Part shown: in pieces, positions 12,390 to 24,057 of the stretch
How the letters are laid out: each line of letters begins with the position of its first letter
Numbering within the stretch: position 1 is the first letter of the stretch
From: Ditylenchus dipsaci
Lineage: Eukaryota > Nematoda > Chromadorea > Rhabditida > Anguinidae
Direction of reading: 5' to 3'
DNA length: 64,000 nucleotides
NCBI GenBank assembly: GCA_004194705.1
Contig: SADC01000473.1
Coordinates: 62,001-126,000, forward strand
The notes under the pieces: model-generated
Told to the model about the DNA's origin: nothing
Database searches by the model: none
What the model saw: only the letters and a program-made list of their open reading frames with translations
Position numbers and translations under genes: made by a program

Positions 12390-13276
12390 ATTATACAATG
12401 GAAGTGTTTTTGATCACTTATTATACGTAGGTACTCAACAAAATCATGTTAAAAAAATTCTTTTTGAATTGACCTGATACCTGCCTTTTTAAAATATTCC
12501 CATCGGCGGCGAGCATGCCTCTTTAAGCCGTTGGTTTGAACGGTGTTTTTTGGGAGCAAAAATTTTAATAGTTACTTGTGAAACTACCCTTTCGATTTCA
12601 AACTCAAATTTGAAATTCCTCTTATTACAAACATTTGTTTTGAAAAAAATTTAAAAAATTCAATTTTGAATGTTTATTCTCTTGAGCGGAATTTGTAATT
12701 TTCATTTGTTGCATTAGAGTTTCGACATTGAAAGATAGTTTTCATAAGCTGATCGACCACGCTGAAATGAATCGCATATCAGAATTACAAGTTCCTCAAA
12801 GTCCAAAAAGCTTCAAGTCAAACCATATGTCCCAGGTGTCCCGAAAAAAGCTACAGCATTTTTTTTAATTCATGCCTTGTTTATTTTCTTCCATTTTTTG
12901 ACAAAACTTCTATTCCTGAACAGTCGGGTCGGTATATTCTCTTGTTTTTTTTCAGTTATTTTCAACTATTTTTCAAATATAGCTTATTGGACTGTTGCTC
13001 AACCTCCATTTTTTGGATTTATCTTTTGCGTTTTTCTTCGTTTTCTATGAATTCGAATTTTTTAAATACCGATTAAATGAAAGAAGAGGGATCGTGTCAA
13101 AAACTTCAATTTTCAGTATTACGAAATTCTGAGATTTCTAAAAAGCATCTTTGTGGGTAATAGTTAGGCGTGTTTCAAAAATGATATGATTTAAATCTTA
13201 TAACTATTTAGCTTTGTAGCCCTGAACGGTAGGGTGCACCATGTGCTTTTTCAATAATTTTAATTTTTTTTAAGCA
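12390..13276. other. Unassigned spacer
   Basis: No supported gene or repeat. Confidence 0.45.
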
Positions 13277-13507
13277 TTTTAAAGGGCTGACCTCTTCCTA
13301 CTCGGTGTCCCCGCCAATCAAAAATTTTCCCTCGATCATGGACTTCGTACGGATTTTTCCGCCACGTTTCTAACAAAACTAGGCCTGAAATCAATTTTAG
13401 GCTTTATTTTTAGAAAACCTAGCGGAAAAATCCGTACAGAAGTCCAATGATCAAGGGAAAATTTTTGAATTGGGGGGACCACCGAGTAGAAGAGGTCAGG
13501 CCCTTTT
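13277..13507. repeat. Foldback element, ~230 bp
   Basis: Arms: gggctgacctcttcctactc (left) pairs with gagtagaagaggtcaggccc (right); aaaaattttccctcgatcat pairs with atgatcaagggaaaattttt. A diverged relative covers about 24,846-25,035, where ttgattaaagtt-type ends differ but the core (ggcctagaattcaattttaggc) matches. Confidence 0.8.
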
Positions 13508-13657
13508 AATATTGTAGTTAATTGTTATTTGATTTTCGTTTAAGTTATTGTGAAAGTAAATTTTTAAACATCTTATTTGTACTTGACCGAGCGAGGGTAG
13601 TCGCCGGCAGGCTGGCTTTCTAGCCAGAAGGCCAGAAGAGTGGTTATAGGTTCAGAG

Positions 13658-14513
13658 CAGTGTTGTTTCCAGCGCGGGATCGGCGCCGGCGCCAGCGCCG
13701 GCGCCGACCCTTTCTGAAAAAAGGCCAGCCCAGCGCCGAGCGCCTCCGTCAAAAAATTTTGGCCCGGCGCCAGCGCCGTTGCCGACCCTCTTTTGAAAAA
13801 ATGCCCCAGCGCCGCGCCAGCGCCGGCGTCATGCAGCGCCGACGGCCGGCTTGATAATTTTGCTTTGCTGTAAATTTCTTGAAAAATGCCTATTTGTTTC
13901 AACATATGTTTTTTACAGTGAAAGTGATAATAATTATTGCTATCTATATCGATTAGCAGATACTGTAATATTTGCTATTAGTTCCTTATGATGAGCGATT
14001 TTGAAATACAGGTGGTTTAAAAAAATCGCAGAATTTGAAGATGCTATAACCTTTTTCTAGAACGAATTTCTGTTTTCACTAATCTTTTCTCTTGACGGGC
14101 AATTTCGTTAAATGTATAATGTCATAAGTATATTTTCGCTTGTTCCCCCTGTGTTCGGATGTTAGCTATCTAGGAGCACCCGCAGACCAGGACCACAAAC
14201 GGACCAAGCGGAAACCGTATTTTGACAAAAATTAACTAAAATTTAAATAAAATAATAAATATTTAAAGAAATGAAAGAAATTGCAGCACAAAAGTTCTGA
14301 TAATTTAGTTAAAATAAGAATAATTGCCTTTCTCAATTTTGAGCTGTTAAATTTAGAACAGCCGTCGGCGCCATAATCGTTCAAAAACAGCGCCGGGGCC
14401 AGCCGGGACGAAAATTTTTAGCGCTGGCGCCGACCAAAATTTTTCATTTGCCCCAGCGCCGGCGCTGTTTTTCCGCGGGCAGCGCCGGCGCTAGCGCTGG
14501 CCCAACAACACTG
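13658..14513. mobile_element. GC-rich foldback ending in CAGTGTTGTT
   Basis: Ends: cagtgttgtttcc (left) and aacaacactg (right). Both ends lead into strings of GGCGCCAGCGCCGGCGCC. The central part is AT-rich. A CAGTGTTG terminus resembles hAT-type inverted ends, but I see no clear 8-bp target duplication and no transposase. ORFs of up to 115 codons across it are repeat-derived (low-complexity Arg/Ala/Pro). Confidence 0.65.
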
Positions 14514-16005
14514 TCAGGAGAGTGAGTAGATATGCCACGATAGTGATCATAAGCAAACCTGCAGCGCCGCCAAACCGCCACGGCATCGCCGCGGGGTAGG
14601 GCTCTGCACCTGCTGCCTTGCCAAAATTTCGACGCCGGGATTCGAGAAGAAAAGCGCAAAATAGGGCGTAAAATTGAGTCTGTTTCTGTTCGGACAAAAA
14701 AACACCTATTTTTTGCCCAGATGGCCAAAGAGTATGTTCTCTTATCCAGAACGGGCAGAAACGCCATTTTTCCCACTTTTCAAAAGCCCAGCGCCAGCGC
14801 CGCTTGCAGCTCAGGGTAGTCACATGCATGTGAGTCATTGGTGTATCAGGAGAGTGGTTTAGTATGACTGGAGAGTTTGTGGCTATAAATATTATCTATT
14901 TTTTTAGTTTTGGAGTTTTCGCAGTTGTTGTGTAGATTTCGAGCCAATTGAAGTGAATGGTGTACATGATGTAAATTTCGGAACTTCGCACCGGCACCGG
15001 CTCACAATTTTCCGCACCGCACCGACCCCAAAATTTTTGCACGCCCCCGCAACCGGCACTAGCCGGTCGGGGGGCCAGTACCGCACATCATCATTCAGTA
15101 CCGCCACATCAATTTTTCATCATTATCATAGGAACCGCAAACTTTTTGTTGCATTTTTATTTGTTAACAATATGCAGCACGGAACAACAAAAAATATATC
15201 GTAATGGAAACTTTAGCAAAACTTTGCGTGTGATCAGTTTTGGCCCAGAACTCTTTTTCGGCTGCTCATTGAAAAACTTCACCGAGAGAAGAACCTTTCA
15301 TCACTGGCTGAGCTGGCAGCAATAGCTAAGATATTCGCTGCCACCGTCTTCAGGGTTGGTAGGGCTCTGCACTGCCGCCTTGCCAAAACTCCATCCCCTT
15401 GAAGGATTTCACTGACTACTGCTAAGAAGGCTTTAATTTACTCAAATGAAAGACATAAATTGCAACCAAAGATCAAAAAAGTGAAGCGAACACTTAGCGA
15501 GTGCTGAAATAGCAAAAAATTTGAAAAAAAAAATTTGCCGCCTTCATGCGTTCAATGATAAATCACCTATAAATCATATTTCCGTTGCCGGTGCGGACCG
15601 AAAAATACCTGCAACCGGCACCCGCACTGCACCGACTTCCGCTAATTCCCGCACCAGCACCGACCCTCGAAAATTCCACGCACCTGCAGTGGTACGGCCG
15701 TTTCCCGTCACATCACTGATGGTGTATTTACATATAAGATTTAAAAATTTAAGTTTCGACTATATGAAAGGTGCTAGTTGTTAAAAAGTTAAATTTTTTG
15801 CTTAACTGAAAGTTTGAGATAGTGTGCATCAAGCAGCGTGGCCTCGAGCAGCGTGGTCTTGATGTGAAAACATATTCACTATTATATTCACTATATCACT
15901 ATTCACTATATGACCTGTGAAAGTTTATTTAAAAAAGTTTATTGGTGATTTATTTATCATATTTAAAAAAAGCGTATTAGAATTACAATTAAATTTTTTG
16001 CATAA
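14514..16005. other. Spacer with GC-rich patches
   Basis: Contains two short patches rich in ccgcaccggcacc-type sequence (about 14,988-15,090 and 15,585-15,700), in opposite orientation to one another, inside AT-rich DNA. They may be the arms of another foldback. Around 14,540-14,640 and 15,355-15,385 the phrase tagggctctgcac recurs. No gene supported. Confidence 0.5.
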
Positions 16006-16208
16006 CTACATTCCGCATTCATAATTAGGAGGTAATTGAGCCACCAGTTGATAGTCAAAATAAACACATCCGTTTATTACGGTCACTGTCCTACCTGAAC
16101 TATTAGTTGTTGTTAAAAAAGATTCAATTATTGCGTTTACCTTCAGCTTTTGCTTTGCGCATATCGTTTTGCAGGCTAGCCAAGTCTGCTTGTGGACGCT
16201 GTCCAGAT
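16006..16208 (-). CDS. Candidate last exon of a secreted-type protein
   Basis: An open minus-strand stretch encodes a peptide with CKTICAKQKLKVN near its start and INGCVYFDYQ and YECGM at its end, then a stop at about 16,006-16,008. The composition, with paired cysteines and an NSSGRTV sequon, looks like a secreted domain and not like a chance ORF. I do not recognise the family with confidence; the ending (GCVYF...YECG) is loosely like the C-terminal part of a C-type lectin fold. It may belong with the exon at 17,535-17,745 on the same strand. Confidence 0.35.
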
Positions 16209-16540
16209 GCAAAAAAATATAAATACACTTTTACCAAAAAAACGACTGAGCAATTTTTCTCCTCTGATAGCTTTAGTTTTAACAAATTCGCTGTCTAAAT
16301 TATTTTTTTTCAACAGAACAACTGATAGTGGTGTGTTGATGAACAGCAATGTTCTCAACACTTCATTACTCGTCTCAAAATATTAGATTTGGTGGTTTAC
16401 TTAGACTATTAAAATCTGATACAGCAGTTGCTGAATTCAATTTCTATTTTAATAATACTTTATTCTGTCCCGGATTTTGTTGTAAAATACAAATACTTGA
16501 GCACATTTATTTTATTATTCAAAAAATAAATCTTCCCTAC

Positions 16541-16830
16541 CTTTCCCTGAAAGTCAAATACTTAAAAATTCTTTTCATTGAAACTTGACAGTTCATCTTG
16601 GAATGTTAAACAAAATTGCCAGAGGACATTGGTTCAGTGGTTAGGATTTTTACATCTTAAAAATTCTCATGTGCCGTTTCAACATAATAATAAAGATATT
16701 GTTAACATTAAACATTCCACAACCAGTGAACCCAACAGTCACACTATTGTTTCTGACAATTTTTACACATTCCAAGATGAACTGTCAAGTTCAATAAAAA
16801 AGAATTTTCAAGTATTTGACTTTCAGGGAA
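16541..16830. repeat. Foldback element, ~290 bp
   Basis: Arms: ttccctgaaagtcaaatac (left) pairs with gtatttgactttcagggaa (right); cttgacagttcatcttgga pairs with tccaagatgaactgtcaag. It lies between two candidate exons on the minus strand, so it may sit in an intron. Confidence 0.85.
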
Positions 16831-17534
16831 GCAATTGATTGTTCCACAATAATTATTAGAGTTGTATGTAAGAAATTTTATTTTATTCTACAGTGTAATG
16901 AGTCATATCGCTCGAGCTGAAAAAATACGTAAAATTTGCAGCTATATAAAATATACCTCCCTCCTAAATCAAATTTCGGTACCTCAAACATGCTCAATAA
17001 TGCATTAAAATCTTTTAAAAACTAATGATTTTTCTAGCTTCTTAGGTAGTTTGAATTCTTGGATAAACACCTTCCCTCCAATCAATTTTTTAAAAGTGTT
17101 TCCAAACACCCTATATCGACACAAAATCACCTTACTATTTTGAAAAATTAAATTATTATATTAAAAATATCTAAAAAAATGCGCGATACTCAAAAAAGCT
17201 GTGTTTTGAGCTTGCTAAGTGATTTTGAGTTGAAATAGGGTATTTGAAATCACTTTTAAAAAAATTGATTTGGGGTGGGAGGAGGGTGAATGTAAAAATA
17301 ATCCAAGTGGGGTCGAAAAGTTGTTTTAAAAAGGAGTTGTTGGGTTAAATCAAAGCAAGGTTAAAAAACTGTACTTTTGAAACCGCCCTTGTTTCGCACA
17401 AGCATAGGGCAACAAGTGTGACTTTTATTAAACCAACAGTTGTCAGATTGGATTGCAACTTTTTCAAAAAAAAAACTGCAAAAAACTGTTCTCATCAGTA
17501 CAGTTGTTTTTATAGCAACCAGCTATTTGAATCT

Positions 17535-17745
17535 AAACAGTCGAAACTTGTCTGTATATACAATAATCTTTTAAAAAATCTACTTGTTCTGTGGGCTTTG
17601 TCCAATATCCATAATTAACATCACCAGTGCTATTAAGCAACCTGCCAGCATTAAGAAGCTTCTGCCCACCTTTTAATTCTAATTTTGCTAGGTAGAATAA
17701 ACAGTTTTGCTTGCTTTCACGCCAATCCAATCCAGAACAAGAATC
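17535..17745 (-). CDS. Candidate exon, weak C-type-lectin-like pattern
   Basis: A minus-strand open stretch preceded by an acceptor-like ttag. It encodes SCSGLDWRESKQNC, then LAKLELKGGQKLLNA, then NYGYWTKPTEQ, then DYCIYRQ. The spacing W-x5-C followed by a hydrophobic/Leu segment and a YW element is reminiscent of C-type lectin-like domains, but the match is weak and key calcium-binding motifs (EPN, WND) are not seen. Possible partner of the exon at 16,006-16,208. Confidence 0.35.
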
Positions 17746-17837
17746 CACATGCTAATAGAATTATTACTACTAATGATATAAGCAATTTATGCGATTTTTA
17801 ATTTCGTCAATTGCAAAAATTTGCCTTGTTGAAAATT

Positions 17838-17936
17838 TTTATTCTTTTTTCGATGGGAAGATGGATGTTAAGTTTTTTTTCTGATAAGTTAGAGCATGTA
17901 GATGCTAAAAAAAGCCTAACATCCATCTTCCCAACC
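17838..17936. repeat. Short hairpin
   Basis: tgggaagatggatgttaag on the left pairs with ctaacatccatcttccca on the right. Confidence 0.75.
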
Positions 17937-17992
17937 AAAATGTTGAATTCAAGCAAGCCGTTTTCAATACTTTCTGTCATTCTTTATAAAAA

Positions 17993-18182
17993 ATCGAAAA
18001 CTTAGAATCTTAGCTATCTTTTACATTAGAAATTATGACATGGATGTGACGATAATGTGGTGGAGGTCCAGTCGAGATACCTCGACCTGGACCTCCACCA
18101 CCCTATACATCACACTTACTTTGCTCACTTTAATGAAATAATTTTTGATGTAAAAGATAGCTAAGATTCTAAGTTTTCGATT
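17993..18182. repeat. Foldback with a palindromic core
   Basis: Outer arms: aatcgaaaacttagaatc (left) and gattctaagttttcgatt (right), continuing ttagctatcttttacat and atgtaaaagatagctaa. The centre holds a second palindrome: ggtggaggtcca..ctcgag-like left half and tggacctccacc right half at about 18,059-18,103. Confidence 0.85.
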
Positions 18183-18379
18183 TGTATATAAAGAAGACAA
18201 AAAAGTATGGGAAAAATCTTCTTATAGCTAAAATTTAAAAGGATCACTAAAAATGTTGAGAATACACGAGCTCGACCTTAATCTTGACTCGCTTATGTGG
18301 GCACCGGGTAACTTTTTTGTGAAAATGTTTAGCTGGATTTTTTTAATTTGGTACTTGGGTTCGGCTAATAAAAAAATAA

Positions 18380-18540
18380 ATAAAATACCATTTGGAGCAA
18401 GCAGACAAGTTCACTCCAACCAGGCACCAGTTGTTCGTATGGCTTGTTGACCAGGGTTTGATATACATGAGATTGTCGTCGTCCAGAGATAGAAACCAAA
18501 ACATATTCACGTTCACACTCGAGCATAGGACCCACGCGAG
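18380..18540 (-). CDS. Candidate exon, unknown protein
   Basis: The minus strand encodes ARVGPMLECEREYVLV, then SGRRQSHVYQTLVNKPYEQ, then VPGWSELVCLLQ. It has a protein-like composition without low complexity. No family recognised; ends are uncertain. Confidence 0.25.
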
Positions 18541-19210
18541 CTAGAAAATGATATTTGAAAACCGAGTTTTGTTTTTGTTGCACAATAAATAAAAAAATTT
18601 AAAATTTTATGAATGACAACAAGTTTAATAAGATTCTTACAACAAAAATTGTGCAATAAAATGCATATATTTAGAAATTTTTTCTCATTTAATTCCGCAA
18701 ACCCAGCCAAATTACCAGCAGATGTCATTCTGGACATTACGAAATTTTGACTATGAGAAATGCAGCTCAACTATCATCAATTTCTAAAACCTTTCGCGTT
18801 GTGATTAAGAAAAGAAGAGTGATCAGCGCAGATTGGTAAGAAAAAATTATGTTGTAAAACAGTAGGTTAACATTTCTCTCCTTATGCGCAGTAACTGCAG
18901 GTATTGACCCAGAATTTCTTGATAAAAATAATGACTGAAAGGAAGGGTCCATACGGGTAAAAAAGCTACTGAATACGTATTACAAAACTTCTTCAAATAT
19001 TCTTACCTTTTGACAGCCGGATTCATATTCGTCATGATTAATTGCTTATGTAACTGATTTCAAGGACTATACAACTTGAATAGCTATTTGCAAACTGTGA
19101 ACTCGCGCGGTACCACCCATACCATAAGTGCACGGGCACCAGCGCCGCTTTTTTGTTTTTCTTATAAAAATAATCTTACCATCTGCGGTAATAGAAAATA
19201 TGGTGCGTGG
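18541..19210. other. Unassigned spacer
   Basis: No supported gene. A short GC patch (gggcaccagcgccgc) occurs at about 19,135-19,150, similar to the GC-rich repeats at 13.7 kb and to ggcgcccggcgc near 19,892. Confidence 0.4.
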
Positions 19211-19784
19211 ACGTTTCACCTGAAATACGCAAATGCGTATTTTAGGTGAAACGTTTCACCTACTTTACGCATTTGCGTATTTTAGGTGAAACGTTCAAAA
19301 ACAACAGGGGGACCAAGGCAGTTTTTTTACGTTTTTTTCGAAAATTTTAGATTGTGTCCGAATCATCTCAAACCACCCACAATCACCCCAAACACCGAAA
19401 TCGTATTGTATCAAATCAGTATTGACACAACTTTGGTTTACCTGCCTGCCTTCGGCAGGCACCCTAATTCAATAGGAAGCCCCTTTGGGGCTACATGGTC
19501 CGGATAAGGGCTGACCCTTTGGGTACATGTCCGGGATGAGGGCTGATCCTTCGAAATGCTTAAAACCTGGTTTTGAAACAATTGCTGTGTGATAGGATGT
19601 GTGACTCATGTGATAGGCTGCGTGACTTTGTAAAATCAATCTAAAAATTTTCGAAAAAAACGTAAAAAAAAACTGCCTTGGTCCCCCCTGTTGTTTTTGA
19701 ACGTTTCACCTAAAATACGCAAATGCGTAAAGTAGGTGAAACGTTTCACCTAAAATACGCATTTGCGTATTTTAGGTGAAACGT
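19211..19784. mobile_element. Composite palindrome: GTTTCACC ends around a CCTTGG-family foldback
   Basis: Both ends are pairs of short perfect palindromes built from cgtttcacctaaaatacg and cgtattttaggtgaaacg, with cgcaaatgcg or cgcatttgcg in the middle. Inside lies an inverted pair starting acaacagggggaccaaggca on the left and ending tgccttggtcccccctgttg on the right, then attttcgaaaaaaacg arms. The centre (19,380-19,600) is unique. The two flanks are mirror images of each other, so the whole unit of about 574 bp is a nested foldback. Confidence 0.85.
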
Positions 19785-20482
19785 CCCTTTACGGAAAATA
19801 TGACCAATAATATTTTTTCAATCTCGAAGTAACTCATTATAGTCTCGAAAAAACGTTATCGGCAATGCTGGCACCTAAAATTGTCAGTCGGCGCCCGGCG
19901 CTTGTTTCACTAGCGCTCTGACGCCCGTGCAACTATGCCCACCCCATACAAACAAAAGATAATTTGAAAACACTATTGGCCAAATTTGGTCAAGTGCTAT
20001 AGTTGGCCAAAATGGTTGTCCCATGCTTATAATTGCTGTGCAACAGCATTTGAAGTGCATCACTTCCAAAGAGTATTAAAATCGGGGGGGGGGTTGTATG
20101 TATTTGTTATAACGTGTTTTTTTCGTAGAAATACCGAGAGTATTTTGACCAGCACACTTCACATTGCATAGAACAGGGCTTTTCTAAACATACACTACCT
20201 CTCAAAATAAATACTTTTTATTATGAACCATCACGATTCTGTGCTTACCAAGCTGCACGATCCTTCGAGTGCACTCTACTCGACTTGCTGAGCACAAATT
20301 AAGAATTTAGGACTTGCCGAAAAGTAAAGAGATTTGAAGAAGTTCGTAATACAACTTTAGAAACTGATTTACCCATTCGGATACCTCCTGTCCACAAAAT
20401 TTTTCAGCTATCTTGTTCAGCGTAAATTTTAAATAGATAGTGAGACAACTTTTTTTGCAGACTCAAGTTTGGTCATAACTTT

Positions 20483-20844
20483 TTAAGGACTATTGCAGTC
20501 GATGACAACGAGAATTCAAATGTTTGAATGCGCGCGAGGCGCTTTTTTTTATTCTAATAATGTTTGGCACAATGTTTTGGAATGTGCTATTGCTTTCAAA
20601 ATGAAAATAATTAGGCTAAAATAGTTCGAGTATACACATGTGACTAAGTAGTCTAGTGATAAAGCAGCGGCGGCGTGTGATCAACGGTGTAGTCGGTTCT
20701 ATCCCAGTGCCGGCTCTGGTATTTAAATGATTTAATAATAACTTCACTAAAAAATAATTCTCAATATTTTTCGGAAAAAAGTGTTCCGGGCAAATTCAAA
20801 CATTTGAAATTCTCGTTGTCAGCAACGGCAATGGTCCTTTAAAA
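20483..20844. mobile_element. MITE, GGACCAT-end family, copy B
   Basis: Ends: ttttaaggactattgcagtc (left) and gcaacggcaatggtccttta (right), then gacaacgagaattcaaatg and aaacatttgaaattctcg as inverted subterminal parts. The interior contains a tRNA-like module (20,645-20,715). Confidence 0.85.
20645..20715 (+). repeat. tRNA-like module inside a MITE
   Basis: A-box-like sequence tagtctagtgataaagc followed ~40 nt later by a B box ggttctatccc. Same order as the relic at 12,318-12,389. It may be an internal pol III promoter captured by the element. Confidence 0.45.
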
Positions 20845-21890
20845 ATCAGATTGCTGCTATTTTTAATGTAAGTTAGACAATAGAAAACAGTTCTTTAAAA
20901 AAATTTCTGAAATATTGCCATTCCTTGTTTTTTAAATCATCTTTTCAAAACCAAAGGACCATCTGACAAAAAATCAAATGAAGAAGTAAGGCAAGTTTTC
21001 AACATTCCAATTCAAACTCGAATTCCGGCAAAATTTGTTTTCTTCATCTTCACATCCTTGACTTAGACAGACCTCTTTCAAGGTAGAATTTACAAGATAA
21101 CAGCAATCTGATTTGATTTTTTTTCATATTTAGTATAGCATAACTCACCCCCACCCTTCATAAATCGGACCTTTTCAAAATCGCTGTAACTACTCTTTGG
21201 GGCAACAAGTTTAAGCTAGCCCTTAGGCTTGGGAAGGCCACCGTACGGAAGTTGGGACTAATAAATAGTTATGCACTTTTCTAGGGTATAGGACATATAT
21301 TTGTGTACTCTTCACTTAAGTTTTTCAAGGAAAGAAAAGTTATGGGGGTGGTTTCTATACTAGGTTTGACACTTCAAATAATGACTTCAATAATAATTCA
21401 CCTTTATTTCTGGATTTAAAACAATTTTCAATGTAATTTTCAGATAGAAGTAAAAACAACTCGTCTCAATGCTTATAAAACGGCTGGATGATCAAAATAC
21501 AAAATTATTACACAAAGCTGAAAAGAAATAGACTTAGGATTGGTTCGTGTGAATGCAAAATCAAAAAACTTAAAAAATTATGCCAATTATGGTCAAAACC
21601 AAACTAATGACCAAGTTGATGAATTTTTCTTATCATCAACGTATCTAGTGCAAATGTTCATGATCGGATTTTTTGTTGTGTGTATTTAAAGCACACAGAT
21701 CCTGAAATTTTAGAAAAGGTGGTCAGAACTGGACGAAAGCAACTTTTTAGTGAATCATGTGGATTTTCATAATTTTTTTCTTCATGTAGCATTTTTTTAT
21801 TTGAGGCTCTGTGCTTTAAAAATTTTAAAATAAAATAAAAAAGAAGATTTAGACAGCACAAAAATGTCCATAAATGACTTTGGTTTAATG
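20845..21890. other. Spacer with one solo foldback arm
   Basis: No gene supported. A segment at about 21,168-21,320 matches the arm of the 47-50 kb element (see its own entry). Confidence 0.45.
21168..21320. repeat. Solo arm related to the 47-50 kb element
   Basis: Order and words match 47,055-47,210: cttttcaaaatcgctgtaac, caacaagtttaagctagccc, ccgtacggaagttgggacta and gggtataggacatatatt. Confidence 0.75.
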
Positions 21891-24057
21891 CATGGTTGTC
21901 AAAATAGATAAAATTGATAAAATTCGATAAAAATTCAAACGAGAATAATTTTTTTGAATTCGATAAAATCGATAAAAAATTCGATAAAATTTTTATCGAA
22001 TTTTTTACCGATTTTTATCGAATTTTTCTGTTGGTCATTCTACCACATTTTGTGATCTGTTAGGCCGATTTTTCACGTTTAGCCCGAAAATGGTCTCTGT
22101 TTTGCAGTATCCATAGGTTATTTATACATCTTTTAGCTATTCCAAGCATGAGTGATACGCCACACCTAAAAAGAACTAGACGAACAAAGGTATAAAATAG
22201 TGTTTTATTATCCATTTAGTAACACTGCGTTTAGAATAGTTTGATGAAGAGCATGATGAAATAGCCGTGTGGAAAAGCATGGAGTTCGGGAGCCATTCGA
22301 CGCCCTGCTAGAGGATGTAAGCCTAGTGGTCCAGTTGTCTGCAAGGATGTCCAATGCCGTGCAATACTCAACAAGTCTGGCACAACGGGTTCAAGTATGA
22401 CATTTTTAGCCTTTCAAGTATTTTTACATGGGTTTTCTCAATTATATACAAAATTCACATCGGCAATCAATGCAGTCACTGCATGCCACCTGACAAAGTC
22501 ACCAACAAATTTAACACCGATTTCAAGGTTAGCCAAAACGCGTACATTTAATTTTTTGGAAATTCTGGACTTTGTCGGGTTGTATGTGTGGAAGTGCCAC
22601 TTCTATGTGCCTTCGTGCTCCATACACAAGACAGTTGGCTAGGCCTGTGTAACATAACTGTCGGAGCACGTCAACTTCATGCAAGAGGCTGCCTAGCGAA
22701 AGTGGTTATAAGCCATATACTTTTTACCATCATCTTCTGCTGGATTATATCATTAATTTTCAGGTACATGGATCATTCAGGTATCTTATTCTAATTTAGT
22801 CAGATTTTTTTTTGCTTTCAGCTCATGAACTTTGGGTCAGTAATTCAGCTCATGAACGACGTTCGCTCTTATACCTGATACCTAAATCGTCCAGTAATTG
22901 GATTCATTATCTCTAGGACAGTAAATGTTAGCTCTGAACTTTAAAGCTTCAGAAATCTACTCAGATAATAATCGGATAGTCCGCTGCTGTCTTTTTATCG
23001 ACTAACTTGTTTTAGTGTCCCATAAAATGACTGATGTAACGACTACTTGAGCATCACATAGCAAGACATGAATTAAGATATAAGAGCGAACGGTCGTTTA
23101 TGAGCTGCTAACTACTGATACTGGTAACATAACTACTGATCTATAAAGCACAACAAAATGAGCTGAAAGTTCAAGAGCTGAAAGCAAAAGAAAATCTGAC
23201 TAAATTAGAAAAATACCTGAAGATCCATTGTACCTGAAAATTAATGATATAAATCCAGTAGAAGATGATGGTAAAAAGTATATGGCTTATAACCACTTCG
23301 CTAGGCAGCCTCTTGCATGAAGTTGACGTGCTCCGACAGTTATGTTACACAGGCCTAGCCATACTGTCTTGTGTATGGAGCACGAAGCACATAGAAAGTG
23401 CACTTCTACCACATACAAACCCGACAAAGTCCAGCATTTCCAAAAAATTAAAATGTACGCGTTTGGCTACACCTTGAAATCGGTGCTAAATTTGTTGGTG
23501 ACTTTGTCAGGTGGCATGTTAGTCACAGTGTTACCCAGACAAGTTAAATTTGTTCACGAAAGCATGAGTTACCTGACTGGAGAACCTAAAGCACGAGTAA
23601 ATACTATCGCCCTCGAGTCACAAAGCTGTAAAAGTAAAGAAACGTTAGAGCCCACCCGCGCATACGTCCATTCAGCTATTCATTCTTTGCAGTCTTGATG
23701 GCTCAGCTGATGCTCCTTTCCAACTTGAATCATTGAAATTTACCTGATAATAAATAAATTCCTACCTTTTATCGTCTAGTTCTTTTTGGTGTAGGCTTGT
23801 CAATCATGCTTGAATAGCTAAAAGATGTATAATAATGCTATAGGTACGACAACGGAGGCTATATTTGTGCTAAGCGCCAAAAAAACGGCCTAACAAGTGA
23901 CAAATGTGTTGAGTAACCAATAAAAAATTCGATAAAATTCGATAAAAAATTCGATAAAAATTTTATCGAATTTTTTATCGAATTTTATCGAATTCAGAAA
24001 CATGCATAAAGCCATAAATTTTATCGTTTTATCAATTTTATCTATTTTACAACCATG
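21891..24057. mobile_element. Giant palindrome, ~2.17 kb foldback element
   Basis: Ends: catggttgtcaaaatagata (left) and tctattttacaaccatg (right). Next come runs of AATTCGATAAAA and their inverse. Further inward pairs include tacatcttttagctattcc with gcttgaatagctaaaagatg, and aggcctgtgtaacataactg with agttatgttacacaggccta. Both arms extend about 1 kb with only a short spacer near 22,900-23,050. Many short ORFs on both strands are arm translations (for example around 22,354-22,794 and 23,342-23,698) and none looks coding. No transposase. Confidence 0.9.

Noticed and set aside
13573..14862. Several ORFs of 60-115 codons on both strands
   Set aside because: They are translations of GC-rich GGCGCC repeats (Arg/Ala/Pro-rich) in a foldback element, open in several frames at once.
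22354..23698. ORFs of 65-118 codons
   Set aside because: They come from the two arms of the giant palindrome, mirror each other, and lack any recognisable domain.
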